A stretch of DNA of 64,000 nucleotides from Clostridia bacterium (GCA_017397765.1 JAFQIB010000003.1:1-64000); one strand, 5' to 3'. Positions 26,042-35,659 are shown, counted from the stretch's first letter. Translations and numbers: made by a program. Notes: generated by a model not told the origin, from the letters alone.

Positions 26042-27031
26042 ATGCTGAAACGACTTCTATGCCTGCTGGCGCTGGCCCTCTTGCTCATTCCGTCCGCGCT
26101 TGCAGAAAGCACCGCAGCCGAAGCAGGCGCCTTCCCCGCGCTGAATGCCGAAGGCTTCCTGGATGCGGGCGAGTTTGTCTATATCAACGCCGAAGGCGGC
26201 GTGTGGCGCTATGTGGATCAGGATCTGAAAGTAGAGATCTACCGCCGCACCACCAGCGGCCCCGATCCCCATGACAAGCAAAAGCGCGTGCGCAACTGGA
26301 CCTGGTATGAAGCCGAGGTCTGGAGCCGCAACGACGAAGCCTGGCGTATCTTCACCAATATTGAAGATCAGCACATGAGCACCGCCGCCTGGCCGGAGTT
26401 GGTCGCAAAGAAGAACCAGACCGTGCTGGCCATCAATACGGACTATGCCCCCCACCGCTATGCCAACCGGAAAAAGAAGCCCAACAATGTGGGCATCATC
26501 ATCCGCAACGGCAAGGTGTTCTCCGAGAACACCCGCGCCACCAACGGGAAAACCTGGCCGCCGCTGGACGTGCTGGCCCTCTACCCCGACGGCCGGATGG
26601 AGCTTTACGAATCCAACGAAAAAACTGCCCAGGAGTATCTGGACATGGGCGTGACCAACACGCTGGCCTTCGGCCCCTGGCTGATCCGGGACGGCAAGAT
26701 GAACGATTCCGATTTTGCCACCATGAATCAGGGCAACAATCCCCGCACCGCTATCGGCATGATCGAGCCGGGACACACCGTCGCGATGATGCTGGAGGGC
26801 CGCCACAAGGGCAGCGTCGGCGGCTATCTGGACTTCCTGGCTGAAAGGATGCTGGAGAAGGGCTGCACGATGGCCTTCAACCTGGACGGCGGTGAGACCT
26901 CCTTCATGACCTTCATGGGCGAGCAGATCAGCATCACCGGCGGCGCCAACAACAAGAACCTCTACGCCCGCCGCACCACCGAGCTGCTGGGCATCGGCAC
27001 CAGCGCGCTGGTACCGGATTATGAGAAATAA
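26042..27031 (+). CDS. Exported NAGPA-like phosphodiester glycosidase-domain protein
   Basis: 329 residues. The start at 26042 gives a signal peptide (MLKRLLCLLALALLLIPSALA); the longer frame begins inside the upstream repeat element. The C-terminal two thirds match the phosphodiester glycosidase (NAGPA, formerly DUF2233) fold: TVLAINTDYAPHR, NNPRTAIGM and AFNLDGGETSFMTF. The family removes N-acetylglucosamine from phosphodiesters in animals and acts on cell-wall or exopolysaccharide linkages in bacteria. The bacterial substrate here is unknown. Its 5' leader contains element copy C. Confidence 0.85.
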   Translation: MLKRLLCLLALALLLIPSALAESTAAEAGAFPALNAEGFLDAGEFVYINAEGGVWRYVDQDLKVEIYRRTTSGPDPHDKQKRVRNWTWYEAEVWSRNDEAWRIFTNIEDQHMSTAAWPELVAKKNQTVLAINTDYAPHRYANRKKKPNNVGIIIRNGKVFSENTRATNGKTWPPLDVLALYPDGRMELYESNEKTAQEYLDMGVTNTLAFGPWLIRDGKMNDSDFATMNQGNNPRTAIGMIEPGHTVAMMLEGRHKGSVGGYLDFLAERMLEKGCTMAFNLDGGETSFMTFMGEQISITGGANNKNLYARRTTELLGIGTSALVPDYEK

Positions 27032-27044
27032 GCACCCAAATGAA

Positions 27045-27090
27045 GCAGCCAGCCCCATTCATTGCGAAGGGGCTGGCTGCTCTTTGTTTG
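27045..27090. terminator. Terminator between convergent NAGPA-like and BspA-like genes
   Basis: A perfect 12-bp stem GCAGCCAGCCCC / GGGGCTGGCTGC with a 12-nt loop, followed by TCTTTGTTTG on the plus strand. Confidence 0.8.
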
Positions 27091-27102
27091 CTGTTCGTTC
27101 CG

Positions 27103-29178
27103 TTATTGTCCGTTGTCCACGCCGTACTGGTAGCGCGTACCCGTGGCGGCAGGCAGGCTGTCCGGATCGTCCCAGGTGTGATCCTGGCCCATCAGCGCAT
27201 CCGTCAGGCCGAAGTAGATATGCTGCTCCGTTCCGTCCAGGGGATCATCCCAGGTGCAGTCCACATGGTACCATTCCCCGTCCAGCTGAACCAGGTTCCA
27301 GGTATGATTCATGCTGGCGGAAACCACCGGCTTGTGAGCGACGCCGACGGCGTCTAGCAGCATGGCATAGGCGTCGGTGTAGCTCTGGCAGACGCCCTCG
27401 CCGTATACCAGCACACCCTCTGCGCCGAAGAAGGTGCAGTGCGTAGTGTAATCCGCGTTATTGATGAGCCAGTCATGGAGGGCCAGTGCCTTCTCGAACT
27501 CCGTCATATCGTCGGTGATGCATTCCGCCACCACCCGCGCCACTGCATTTGTGCGGATGCCGGTATTCTCAAACACGCAGGGAGAGATCACCGTCACCTC
27601 GGGGGGGATATCCACCTTTTCCAGGCTGGTGCTGCCATTGAAGGCGAACAGGCCGATCTCCGTGATGGAATCCGGCAGCTCCACCGTCTTCAGCGACGTG
27701 CACTCCGAAAATGCCGCAAAGGGCAGCACCGTCATATTGCCGGGCAGCGTCACGTCCGTCAGCTCGGTACAGCCGGCAAATGTGTAATCGCCGATCTCGG
27801 TGACCGTTTCGGGAATGGTGATGGAGGTCAGCTTGGTGCCGCCCAGCGCCGCCGTACCCAGCTTGGTGATCCGCTCCGGAATCGTAAACTCCGTCAGGCC
27901 CATGCCGTAGAAGCAGTAGGGCGGAAGCTCCGTCCAGGCCTCCGGGATGTTGATTTCGGGAATCAGCGTGAACCAGAAGCAGGAGCTTCCCAGGGTTTCC
28001 AGGCCTTCAGGCAGCGACAGCGTGCTGAGCTTGTAGTCATACTTGAACACATCATCGCCAATATGCTTCAGAGACGGCGGCAGATCCACCCGTTCCAGGT
28101 TGTTCATCCCTGAGAAGGCATAGGTTTCAATGCGCTCCAGCTGGCTGTTTTCTTCAAAGTCCACATGTACCAGCCCATCGCTGCAACTATGGAAGGCAGC
28201 ATAGCCGATGGTTTTTACCGTAGCCGGAATCGTCAGCCGGCGGGCAGGGCCATCATGGCTATACCCGTATTCCGTATCAATGATTTCCGTGACCGGCAGT
28301 CCCTTGTAGGTGGAAGGGATAACCAAATGATCGCGCAGCTGACCGCCGAAGCGCTGCTTCTGCGCAACGGTATCGCCCCGCACCTCAAAGCCCAGCGCAA
28401 CGATGTCCGCGCCGATGAACGAAAATGCTGTGAAATTCTGGTCAGCAGACAGATACAGGGTATCCTGCAGCTTTTCACAATAGCCAAAGGCATACTCGCC
28501 GAAATAGTCCGCTGCCGCATTGATTTTCAGCGTTTCCAGCGCCGTGCAATAGAAAAACGCGTTGTCACCGTAATAGGTCACATTTCTGCCGCCCCAGACA
28601 GCCGTCATGCTCGAGCAGCTCTCAAACGCGCTTTTTTCGAGCCTTTTCAGCCCGGCGGGCAGATACACCTGCGTCACCCATTGCTGCTGGAATGCCGAGG
28701 GGCCAATCACCGTGACCGGGCAGCCCTCAATCTCGTCCGGAATGACGACCACGCCGTCCTCGCTTTCGCCGACATAGCGGGTGATCGTCACCGTGCCGTC
28801 CTCGCCGACCGCATACTCAAAGGCCTCCAGGGGCGTGCTTTCCATCACGGTAATGTCCGTGCCGTCAAACACGTCCTCGCCCAGGGACACATTGTCCCCC
28901 ACCACGGCGCCTGCCAACTCCGTGCAGCCCGCAAAGGCACGGTCCTCGATCGTCACTGCATTGGAAGGCAGCACCAGCTCCGTCAGTCCGGCACAGTCCT
29001 TGAAGGCCTCCTCGCCAATGTCCGTCACGCCTTCGGGGATCACCAGCGTGCCGGTCAGCTCCGTACAGCCCGCAAAGGCCTCCGGCTCAATGACCATCAC
29101 ATTTTCCGGCAGCGTCACATCCGCCAGCGCAGTGGTCGCCAGCAGCAGAATGAAAACCGACAGCAACAGCTTTTTCAT
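27103..29178 (-). CDS. Secreted BspA-type leucine-rich repeat protein with C-terminal transglutaminase-like domain
   Basis: 691 residues. The start at 29178 gives a signal peptide (MKKLLLSVFILLLATTALA) preceded by GAGGAG; the longer frame upstream has no such features. Residues of about 22-540 are LRR_5 (BspA-like) repeats of the FAGCTELTxxxLPxxxTxIxxxAF type, interrupted near 115-160 by a non-repeat stretch. The last 140 residues form a transglutaminase/protease-like domain with Cys in YGEGVCQSY, His in SASMNHTWNL and Asp in YHVDCTWDD. Such proteins are surface or secreted, often adhesive. Whether the domain crosslinks or cleaves peptides is unknown. No anchor motif is visible. Confidence 0.85.
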   Translation of the reverse strand: MKKLLLSVFILLLATTALADVTLPENVMVIEPEAFAGCTELTGTLVIPEGVTDIGEEAFKDCAGLTELVLPSNAVTIEDRAFAGCTELAGAVVGDNVSLGEDVFDGTDITVMESTPLEAFEYAVGEDGTVTITRYVGESEDGVVVIPDEIEGCPVTVIGPSAFQQQWVTQVYLPAGLKRLEKSAFESCSSMTAVWGGRNVTYYGDNAFFYCTALETLKINAAADYFGEYAFGYCEKLQDTLYLSADQNFTAFSFIGADIVALGFEVRGDTVAQKQRFGGQLRDHLVIPSTYKGLPVTEIIDTEYGYSHDGPARRLTIPATVKTIGYAAFHSCSDGLVHVDFEENSQLERIETYAFSGMNNLERVDLPPSLKHIGDDVFKYDYKLSTLSLPEGLETLGSSCFWFTLIPEINIPEAWTELPPYCFYGMGLTEFTIPERITKLGTAALGGTKLTSITIPETVTEIGDYTFAGCTELTDVTLPGNMTVLPFAAFSECTSLKTVELPDSITEIGLFAFNGSTSLEKVDIPPEVTVISPCVFENTGIRTNAVARVVAECITDDMTEFEKALALHDWLINNADYTTHCTFFGAEGVLVYGEGVCQSYTDAYAMLLDAVGVAHKPVVSASMNHTWNLVQLDGEWYHVDCTWDDPLDGTEQHIYFGLTDALMGQDHTWDDPDSLPAATGTRYQYGVDNGQ

Positions 29179-29364
29179 GGCAGCTCCTCTCAATTCGTAA
29201 ATGGTATATAAATATATTATCACATATTCCAGGTACTGGCAAGACGGATTAATGCGTTTGACCCTCTTATCCCGTGAGATATTCTCTCTGCGCGATGCCT
29301 GGCATTTCTTCCGGAAATATGCTATGCTCCTTTCAGAATAAACAAAGCAGATGGAGATGATCTC

Positions 29365-30114
29365 ATGTCCCTTGGTGAAAATATCCGCCGCGCACGTCTT
29401 TCCTGTAGCATGACGCAAGCTTCTCTTGCACAGGCTCTGAATGTTTCTGACCGGGCAGTCAGCCGCTGGGAACGATCCGTATCCATGCCGGATGCAAGTC
29501 TCCTTCCCCAGCTGGCACTGGTGCTGAGAACCTCCACCGACGCCCTGTTGGGCGTTGACCCTCAGCGGATACAAGCAGATATTTTCCAGACCATAGACAC
29601 CTGTACCATGCTTCTCCGGGAGCACAAGGTGACAGAAGCTATAGCCCTGCTGCGGAAAAAAGCGGCGCAATATCCTCAGCAGCCAGAATTGATGGTGGCT
29701 TTGGCCCGTGCTTTACTGAAGCTGAAAACAGAGGCTGCAGCCCAGGAGTCTCTCTCGTTATGCCGTTCAGCAAATCTGCAGCTGCCTGCCGGCAGCCCTG
29801 CACAGCCTCTGCGGCTCAGCACCATTTTCGGCAGCAGACAAGTCATGGCGCTGGCACTCAAGCATTTAGGCAAGAGAGAGCAGGCAGCACAGCTTGTAAC
29901 TGACGAAATGCCGGCAATCTTCGTCAGCCGAGAGTTGCTTCTGGCACGTGTCGCCCCACCGGAGCAGGCGCAGCGTATCTGCCGCAGCAATGCCGACCTG
30001 CTCGGCACACTCCTGCAAAGTACGCTGCTCCGGCTTGCTTCCAATACAGGAGACCCGGCATACGCCACTGCTGCTGCCAGTATACAGGAGGCGCTCAGCA
30101 CGCTTCCAGCATAA
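29365..30114 (+). CDS. XRE-family transcriptional regulator with C-terminal helical (TPR-like) domain
   Basis: 249 residues. The N-terminal helix-turn-helix is MTQASLAQALNVSDRAVSRWER (recognition helix about residues 26-37). Residues 70-245 are alpha-helical with paired repeats that resemble TPRs, possibly sensing a peptide or a partner protein. Codon use is less GC-rich than in the neighbours. It is divergent from the BspA-like gene, which it might control. A weak GGAG lies upstream of the ATG. Confidence 0.8.
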   Translation: MSLGENIRRARLSCSMTQASLAQALNVSDRAVSRWERSVSMPDASLLPQLALVLRTSTDALLGVDPQRIQADIFQTIDTCTMLLREHKVTEAIALLRKKAAQYPQQPELMVALARALLKLKTEAAAQESLSLCRSANLQLPAGSPAQPLRLSTIFGSRQVMALALKHLGKREQAAQLVTDEMPAIFVSRELLLARVAPPEQAQRICRSNADLLGTLLQSTLLRLASNTGDPAYATAAASIQEALSTLPA

Positions 30115-30120
30115 ATCAAA

Positions 30121-30158
30121 ACAGCAGTCGACACATCTCCAGCTGCTGTCATTCTTTG
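30121..30158 (+). terminator. Possible terminator after the XRE gene
   Basis: A 7-bp stem ACAGCAG / CTGCTGT with a 15-nt loop, then CATTCTTTG; weak T tract. Confidence 0.4.
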
Positions 30159-30292
30159 ACTGCCCTTTGGCAAGGTATTGCCGCATCAACAAATGGGACA
30201 GAAGCGTACATGCTGGGCTACTGGCAACTGGGGGCTATCGACATGATAGGACATACCACTTTTTGCCTCCCGGCTTCCCCTCCGTTTCCGTA

Positions 30293-30321
30293 TTGACAAT
30301 TTCCCCCGCGTATGTTTTAAT
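30293..30321 (+). promoter_or_regulatory. Promoter of the GH26 gene
   Basis: TTGACA (30293-30298) and TTTAAT (30316-30321) with 17-bp spacing and TGT before the -10. Confidence 0.65.
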
Positions 30322-30366
30322 GCTGACAACGATCATACCGCAGCATGTGTTCCGGAGGAAATGAAT

Positions 30367-31329
30367 ATGGCACACCTGAACACCACCCCCGTCAACCCCA
30401 ATGCACTGCCCTGCGTCCACCGGGTGCTGGCCTATCTGGGCGAGCTGTCCGGCAAGGGCATCCTGACTGGTCAGCACACCAAGACCCGCGGGATGGAGGA
30501 ATTCCATCATATCGAAAAAATCACCGGCAAGCAGCCCGCGCTGGTGGGCTTTGAGCTGCTCTCCTATTCCCCCAACATCAATTATCTGGACACGGATGAG
30601 GCATGCATGGAGGAGGTCGCCGGGAACTACGGCACATTGCGCCAGGCCTGGGAATGGGCCGCACAAAAGGGCCTCATCACCTTCTGCTGGCACTGGTTCT
30701 CCCCCCTGGGCGGGCGCAGCAAGGCCTTCTATGCCGCCAACACCGACTTTGACGCCTCAAAGGCCCTTATCCCCGGCACGAAGGAGCATGCCGCCCTGCT
30801 GTCGGATATGGACGTGATGGCCGGCCTGCTGCGTCCCTTCTGCGAGGCAGGCGTGCCCATTCTGTGGCGGCCCTTCCATGAAGGCGAAGGCAACTGGTTC
30901 TGGTGGGGCGCGAAGGGCCCGGAGACCGTGAAGGGCCTGTGGCGGCTGATGTATGACCGCTACACCAATCACCATCACCTGAACAACCTGATCTGGGTGT
31001 GGAATGCTCCCACCGCCGAATGCTACCCCGGCGACGACACGGTGGATATCGTCTCCCGGGACATGTACCCCCGGGAGCATCTGGCCCATACCGACAAGCT
31101 GGAGGAGCTGAAGCGGAACACCGCCGCCGACAAGATTGCACTGCTGGGCGAAATCGGCGCAATTCCCTCCATGGACGCGCTGGCCGAAACGAAGGCGGAA
31201 TGGGTCTCCTACATGACCTGGTGCGACGTCTTCTGCATGACGGAGGAGATCAACGATTACGCGACCCTGCGGGCCACCTATCAGCATCCCTGGGCGATCA
31301 CCAAGGACAAGCTGCCGACGCTGTACTGA
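30367..31329 (+). CDS. GH26 beta-mannanase-like glycosidase (cytoplasmic)
   Basis: 320 residues, no signal peptide. GH26 clan-A features are clear: FCWHWFSPLGG, the acid/base Glu172 in WRPFHEGEGNWFWWG and the nucleophile Glu262 in LLGEIGA. Enzymes of this family hydrolyse beta-1,4-mannan; lack of export suggests work on imported manno-oligosaccharides, which would fit the GH130 phosphorylase encoded at 60 kb. Two ATGs are possible; 30367 is preferred because GGAGGA then lies 8 nt upstream (30361 leaves only 2 nt). Confidence 0.88.
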   Translation: MAHLNTTPVNPNALPCVHRVLAYLGELSGKGILTGQHTKTRGMEEFHHIEKITGKQPALVGFELLSYSPNINYLDTDEACMEEVAGNYGTLRQAWEWAAQKGLITFCWHWFSPLGGRSKAFYAANTDFDASKALIPGTKEHAALLSDMDVMAGLLRPFCEAGVPILWRPFHEGEGNWFWWGAKGPETVKGLWRLMYDRYTNHHHLNNLIWVWNAPTAECYPGDDTVDIVSRDMYPREHLAHTDKLEELKRNTAADKIALLGEIGAIPSMDALAETKAEWVSYMTWCDVFCMTEEINDYATLRATYQHPWAITKDKLPTLY

Positions 31330-31374
31330 ACCGGCTGCACCGGACAGCGCCGCTGAAATCCGAAAAACTTGACC

Positions 31375-31410
31375 ACCGCTCCTTTCCTGGCCGGAACGGA
31401 GCGGTTTTTT
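31375..31410 (+). terminator. Terminator after the GH26 gene
   Basis: ACCGCTCC / GGAGCGGT 8-bp stem followed by TTTTTT. Confidence 0.8.
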
Positions 31411-31598
31411 ATGACAAAATGTAACAAATGAGGAAAACTGGAATAATACTTCCATTTTTTTCGTTTGCTTTCCTGAAACGCATCGAATTTTTCCCTGCGG
31501 ATTTCGTCTATAGGGTGTAAGGTTCGAATCTTGAACGAAAGAAGGCCGTTCATCACCCGCGGCAGCCAGTGCATTCCGATGATGGAGGTGATCATCCG

Positions 31599-32117
31599 AT
31601 GGAAGCTGTGAGGGGCCCCGACAGCCTCCGCGAAGAGACCCTGACCCGCCTGGTGGAAAGCTACCAGACGGCGCTGACCCATATCTGCTACATGATCCTG
31701 CAGGACGCCGCTTTGGCCGAGGACGCCGTGCAGGAAACCTACCTGAAGGCTTACCGGAGCCTGGACACCTTCCGCGGCCAGAGCAGCGAGAAAACCTGGC
31801 TGATCCGCATCGGCGTGAACGTCTGCCGGGATATGCGGCGCGCCCGCTGGTTCCGCTATGTGGACCGGCGCGTCACCCCGGAAACGCTGAGCGTCCCCGC
31901 TGCGGAGACGGACGAGGACTGCGAAGCGCTGTCCGAGGCGCTCATGCAGCTGCCCGACCGCTACAAGGAGGTCGTCCTGCTCCATTATTACCAGAACATG
32001 AACGTCCGGGAAACGGCGCAGGCGCTGGGGCTGGCCCCTTCGTCCGTGTCAAACCGGCTGAAAAAAGCCCGCGAAAAGCTCCTCGTGCTGATGGAAAGGG
32101 GGGACGTCCATGAATGA
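31599..32117 (+). CDS. ECF-type RNA polymerase sigma factor
   Basis: 172 residues with region 2 (LTHICYMILQDAALAEDAVQ, then TFRGQSSEKTWLIRI) and region 4 (LPDRYKEVVLLHYYQNM, then ETAQALGLAPSSVSNRL). It directs polymerase to a small regulon, probably of envelope or stress genes. The start at 31599 follows an unusually strong ribosome binding site (GGAGGTGATC, 31584-31593). It overlaps the next gene by 8 bp, the usual arrangement for a sigma/anti-sigma pair. I could not find a convincing ECF promoter upstream. Confidence 0.9.
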   Translation: MEAVRGPDSLREETLTRLVESYQTALTHICYMILQDAALAEDAVQETYLKAYRSLDTFRGQSSEKTWLIRIGVNVCRDMRRARWFRYVDRRVTPETLSVPAAETDEDCEALSEALMQLPDRYKEVVLLHYYQNMNVRETAQALGLAPSSVSNRLKKAREKLLVLMERGDVHE

Positions 32118-34701
32118 GCAGCAGCTTCACAGGCAGATCACCCGGGCGGTGGAATACCGCTGCGCGCATCTCAGGACCGATCCCCTGCTGGCACAGCGCG
32201 TGCTGCGCGCGGCAGACAGAAAGGAGCCCGTTATCGTGAAAAAGAAGCTATCCTTTGGCCTGATCCTGGCCATGCTGCTGATCCTTTTGACCGCCACCGC
32301 CGTGGCCGCCGTGCTGCTGTCCGGGATGGAGGTGATCGAGCAGGAGGCCGTCCCGGCTGCCCGCCAGAACGACGGCGAGGTGCGTCCGGAAAACGACTAC
32401 TCCTATGAGGAGCTGCTGGCAATCGTTCAGACCGCCGAGGAAAACGGCATCGTGCTGGATGACGACAGCAATATCATGCGGGCCCTGCGCATGGGCGAGG
32501 GCTACTACGAGGAAGAGACCATCATGGAAATCTGCCGCCAGGCCTTCGGCGGCCTCCACTACGAGTGGACGGTCGAGGAACGGCACTGGTTCCAGGACAT
32601 GATGATCCAGATCGGCTGGGGCAGCGAAAACAGCTATCCCCTGCCCGGCGAGGGGGATCTGCCCTCCGAGGAAGCCCGTGCGCTGGCCAAGCAGACCATC
32701 CTGGACAACTACGGCCCGGATACCCCTCTGGATGACCCGACCCGCTTCCGCAGCCGGGAGGAATTCATCCCCGCCGGAGAAAACGGCGCGGACAGCTGGT
32801 GGTCCTTCGACTGGGTGCCCGCCACGCTGAATGCCCCCGCCTATACCGTCACCATCCAGGGTGATGAGGTGATCCACCACGGCGCCGAGGCGCAGTTCAA
32901 CTGGACGGACTACACCGAGCAGGATCTGGAGAACGCCATAGACAGCGTCTACAACTACCGCTATTCCGGCGCCGGCATGTCTGCCTGGAAATATGACGCC
33001 TGGCATGCCTTCGGCGAGAAGCTGGGCGGGGCAAAGCACAGCGAAAAGTGGGACGAAGCCTATGACGCTTACGCCGCCTCCTGCTATCTCCTGCCGGACG
33101 AAAGCGATCTGACGAAGAAGCAGGTTCGGGAGATCGTCTTTACCGATGCGGGCGTGAAGGACTACGGCAACGTCAACATGATGCTGCTGGGCAAGGGCGA
33201 TCAGCACATCTGGAAGATCACCTTCCAGACCTCCGAAAAGACCGGCGTGCGCCAGATCCTGTCCTATGAGGTGGACAGCCGTACCGGGGAGATCCTCCGC
33301 CGGGATGATCTGACCACCGAAAAGAACTGGGCGCGCTATGTGCTTTACGAAACCTTCCTCGCCCACGCCCCGGCCCGGGAGACTGATTTTACCCGGGAGA
33401 AGGCCCTCGCGCTGGCCCAGGACGCCCTGTGGGAATATCTGGGCGACAACACCATCCCCTACCTTGATCCGCAGTATTACACGCCCGACGTCACCTATGT
33501 GGAGTGGAGCAGCAGCTACAGCATCATCTTCAACACCAAGGTGAAGGAATACGGCCGGGCCTCCGTGCGGGTCAAGGAGGACGGCACAGTGCAGATCTGG
33601 TTTGCCAACAAGCCCGGCATCAACTGCGATACCCTCTTTGATCGTTACGAAGATCTCTATACCTCCGACATTTACTGGGAGCAGAGCCGTTGGGCCGAGT
33701 TCAGCCGGGAGATGCAGCAGCTGGCCGCCGATCCCGCCACGGCCCCCACCACCTTTGAGGGCAAGCTCTTCGCCAAGACGATTTACCCCGAGGAATCCAC
33801 GGTGAAGATCAGCCGCGACAAGGCCATGGACATCGCCTACCTGGACAGCGACCGGAGCGATATCAACCGCATCGTCCTCATCGACGCTAAGCCCAATCCC
33901 ATCTGGAAGCTGCGCGTCTCCACCGAATATCCCACCACCACCCTGTACGAGATCGACGCCATGACCGGTGAGATCCTGGACAAGGAATACTACTTCATTC
34001 AGATGGAAAACTTCGACCATGTGATGAAGATGTTCACCCTGCGCCGGGACTACATGCCCGCCGCGCTGGCCGAATTTGGCGCGACCCGCATCGCCATGGA
34101 GCTGTGCGCAAAGGCAAACGCGCAGGATTACTACACGACTGCCCCCGACGATCTGATGAGCGGCGCATACCGCATCACGGAGGAGGGCATGACCGTTTCC
34201 TTTATCGCCGTTGATCCCCGTCGGGCCTCCTATATTGTCACCATCGGCGAGAACGCCATGAGCGCTCAGATCGAGGTCATTGAACCGAAGCCGTCCGCCG
34301 GGCAGCTCTCCGAAGCGCGCAAGGCCGAGATTTACGCCCTGTACGAGGACAATGACCGCTTTGAGCTGCTGGAGGAGCTCCCGGAGATGTACCGGTATGA
34401 GGAGGACGACAATGCCGACGGCCCCGCAGAGGGCGAGATGACGCTGGCAGAGGCACAGGCCCACGCCTTCGGCTTGCTGGTGGACGCCGTTGGTCAGGAG
34501 ACGGTGGACGCCTTCGGCAAGTTTGCCGTCGGCCACAGATTCCATCGCTTCCAGAACGAGGGCGACTGCATCCGCTGGACCTTCTTCTTCGTCAGTCCCG
34601 AAGCCTCCAACGTGGGCTTCCGCGTGACCTTTGCCATCCGCAACAACGAGCTTTGGAACAATGGGCAGGTCTCCGACGTCAATGATATGGGCAACGGCTG
34701 A
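32110..34701 (+). CDS. Large single-pass membrane anti-sigma factor with PepSY-like repeats
   Basis: 863 residues. A cytoplasmic segment of about 46 residues (possible sigma-binding part) is followed by one membrane helix (about 47-70, LSFGLILAMLLILLTATAVA) and a very long outer region. Outside the membrane there are at least three PepSY/YpeB-like repeats, recognised by EARALAKQTIL, KALALAQDALWEYLG and the repeated tail YE(V/I)DxxTGEIL. The gene overlaps the sigma gene by 8 bp. By family logic it holds the sigma factor until an outside signal is sensed. The size is far above the usual 200-450 residues of anti-sigma factors. Confidence 0.75.
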   Translation: MNEQQLHRQITRAVEYRCAHLRTDPLLAQRVLRAADRKEPVIVKKKLSFGLILAMLLILLTATAVAAVLLSGMEVIEQEAVPAARQNDGEVRPENDYSYEELLAIVQTAEENGIVLDDDSNIMRALRMGEGYYEEETIMEICRQAFGGLHYEWTVEERHWFQDMMIQIGWGSENSYPLPGEGDLPSEEARALAKQTILDNYGPDTPLDDPTRFRSREEFIPAGENGADSWWSFDWVPATLNAPAYTVTIQGDEVIHHGAEAQFNWTDYTEQDLENAIDSVYNYRYSGAGMSAWKYDAWHAFGEKLGGAKHSEKWDEAYDAYAASCYLLPDESDLTKKQVREIVFTDAGVKDYGNVNMMLLGKGDQHIWKITFQTSEKTGVRQILSYEVDSRTGEILRRDDLTTEKNWARYVLYETFLAHAPARETDFTREKALALAQDALWEYLGDNTIPYLDPQYYTPDVTYVEWSSSYSIIFNTKVKEYGRASVRVKEDGTVQIWFANKPGINCDTLFDRYEDLYTSDIYWEQSRWAEFSREMQQLAADPATAPTTFEGKLFAKTIYPEESTVKISRDKAMDIAYLDSDRSDINRIVLIDAKPNPIWKLRVSTEYPTTTLYEIDAMTGEILDKEYYFIQMENFDHVMKMFTLRRDYMPAALAEFGATRIAMELCAKANAQDYYTTAPDDLMSGAYRITEEGMTVSFIAVDPRRASYIVTIGENAMSAQIEVIEPKPSAGQLSEARKAEIYALYEDNDRFELLEELPEMYRYEEDDNADGPAEGEMTLAEAQAHAFGLLVDAVGQETVDAFGKFAVGHRFHRFQNEGDCIRWTFFFVSPEASNVGFRVTFAIRNNELWNNGQVSDVNDMGNG

Positions 34702-34786
34702 TCGGGAAACCCCACCGGCACATGTCCCTTGCCCCGGGCACAGACAAAGGAGCAGGGACAGGTTGATTCTATCACAACAACAGACG

Positions 34787-34820
34787 GGCATCCGGAAAAG
34801 CTCCGGATGCCTGTTTGCTG
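34787..34820 (+). terminator. Terminator after the sigma/anti-sigma operon
   Basis: A perfect 9-bp stem GGCATCCGG / CCGGATGCC with loop AAAAGCT, followed by a broken T-rich stretch (TGTTTGCTG). Confidence 0.6.
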
Positions 34821-34929
34821 TTGCGGCCCATTAACGGCAATACAGGACTGCAGCGCGGAGTATTGGCACGGTAAATTGGGATTTGTTGAGATGTATGATC
34901 GTTAGATGTTTGTATCTTTGCGGTTGGGC

Positions 34930-35365
34930 GCATGTGAGAGATCTTCTTTCTCGGTCCCGAGAAAGAAGCATACCGGCCCACAACAGGCACAAAGCCTGCT
35001 GTGGGCTTCGCGTTATCAACGCAAGCGCTGACAACGCTCGTCGCGCAGAACGCGACCTCACAAGGGCCAGAGGGGGTGTCAAAACTCCCACCATCGATTG
35101 CCATTTAACGTTTACCCATCATTTTCGCCTTCGGCGAAGTCCCCACAGGGGACACATGATGCGCAAACGCCCTCTGGACTCCCCCCGCCTCTCCAATCTT
35201 GTCCTTGCTTGGAGTTGTACTCCTTTGCAACGGCCTCGCAGGGGCGCGCCATTTCTTGTCTTCTCCTTTGTTTGTTGGTGCGCCGCTCGCCTGAACGGTC
35301 TCGCGACGCCGCCGGTACAACGCGCTCCGTTGCTGCTTGTTCCGTATCGCAACAAAAGTCGGCCA
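34930..35365. repeat. Hairpin-rich non-coding stretch in a 958-bp intergene
   Basis: The gap 34702-35659 has no credible gene. This part contains a run of palindromes: CTTCTTTCTCG/CGAGAAAGAAG (34943-34968), GCCCACA..TGTGGGC (34976-35006), TTCGCC/GGCGAA, GTCCCC/GGGGAC and CCAGAGGG/CCCTCTGG (35067-35074 with 35170-35177). The build resembles the A-F elements, but I find no shared ends. It is probably another dispersed repeat; only one copy is visible here. Confidence 0.5.
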
Positions 35366-35458
35366 AAGGCTCCCTCCCCGAAGGAGCTGGATTCATGAGA
35401 GGCTTGTAAAGCCTCGAATGAAGACTGAGGGAGCACGCGCAAGTTGCTATACTCACCA
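35366..35458 (+). repeat. GGCTCCCTCC hairpin repeat, copy 1
   Basis: Starts GGCTCCCTCCCCGAAGGAGCT, then a second stem with GAGGCTT/AAGCCTC, then CTGAGGGAGCACGCGCAAG. The same order (stem, variable stem, CTGAGGGAG-ACGCGCAA-TTGC) recurs at 51499-51565. Non-coding. Confidence 0.65.
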
Positions 35459-35532
35459 AGCCGCATAGAAAATGCATTCTGCCCCCTCACAAATCCCAGT
35501 TTATCATTGCCATTCCACCACAACAATACAAG

Positions 35533-35560
35533 CCCCGCAAGCCAGTCAAGGCCTGCGGGG
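35533..35560 (-). terminator. Hairpin downstream of gpsA (probable terminator)
   Basis: An 11-bp stem CCCCGCAAGCC / GGCCTGCGGGG with one mismatch, 100 bp beyond the gpsA stop on the minus strand. Only a weak T-rich run follows. Confidence 0.45.
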
Positions 35561-35659
35561 TCGATATATCATGCGATTGTTCTCAGCAAATCAGTGTCAG
35601 CCATGGTGCAGCCCAAAAGGCAGCGCCTGCCCGGAACAGGCTGTTTTCCATCAGGACGC

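Noticed and set aside
31474..31510. ECF-type autoregulatory promoter (GAAAC ... CGTCTA) before the sigma gene
   Set aside because: The spacing between the two boxes is about 25 bp instead of about 16, so it was not annotated.
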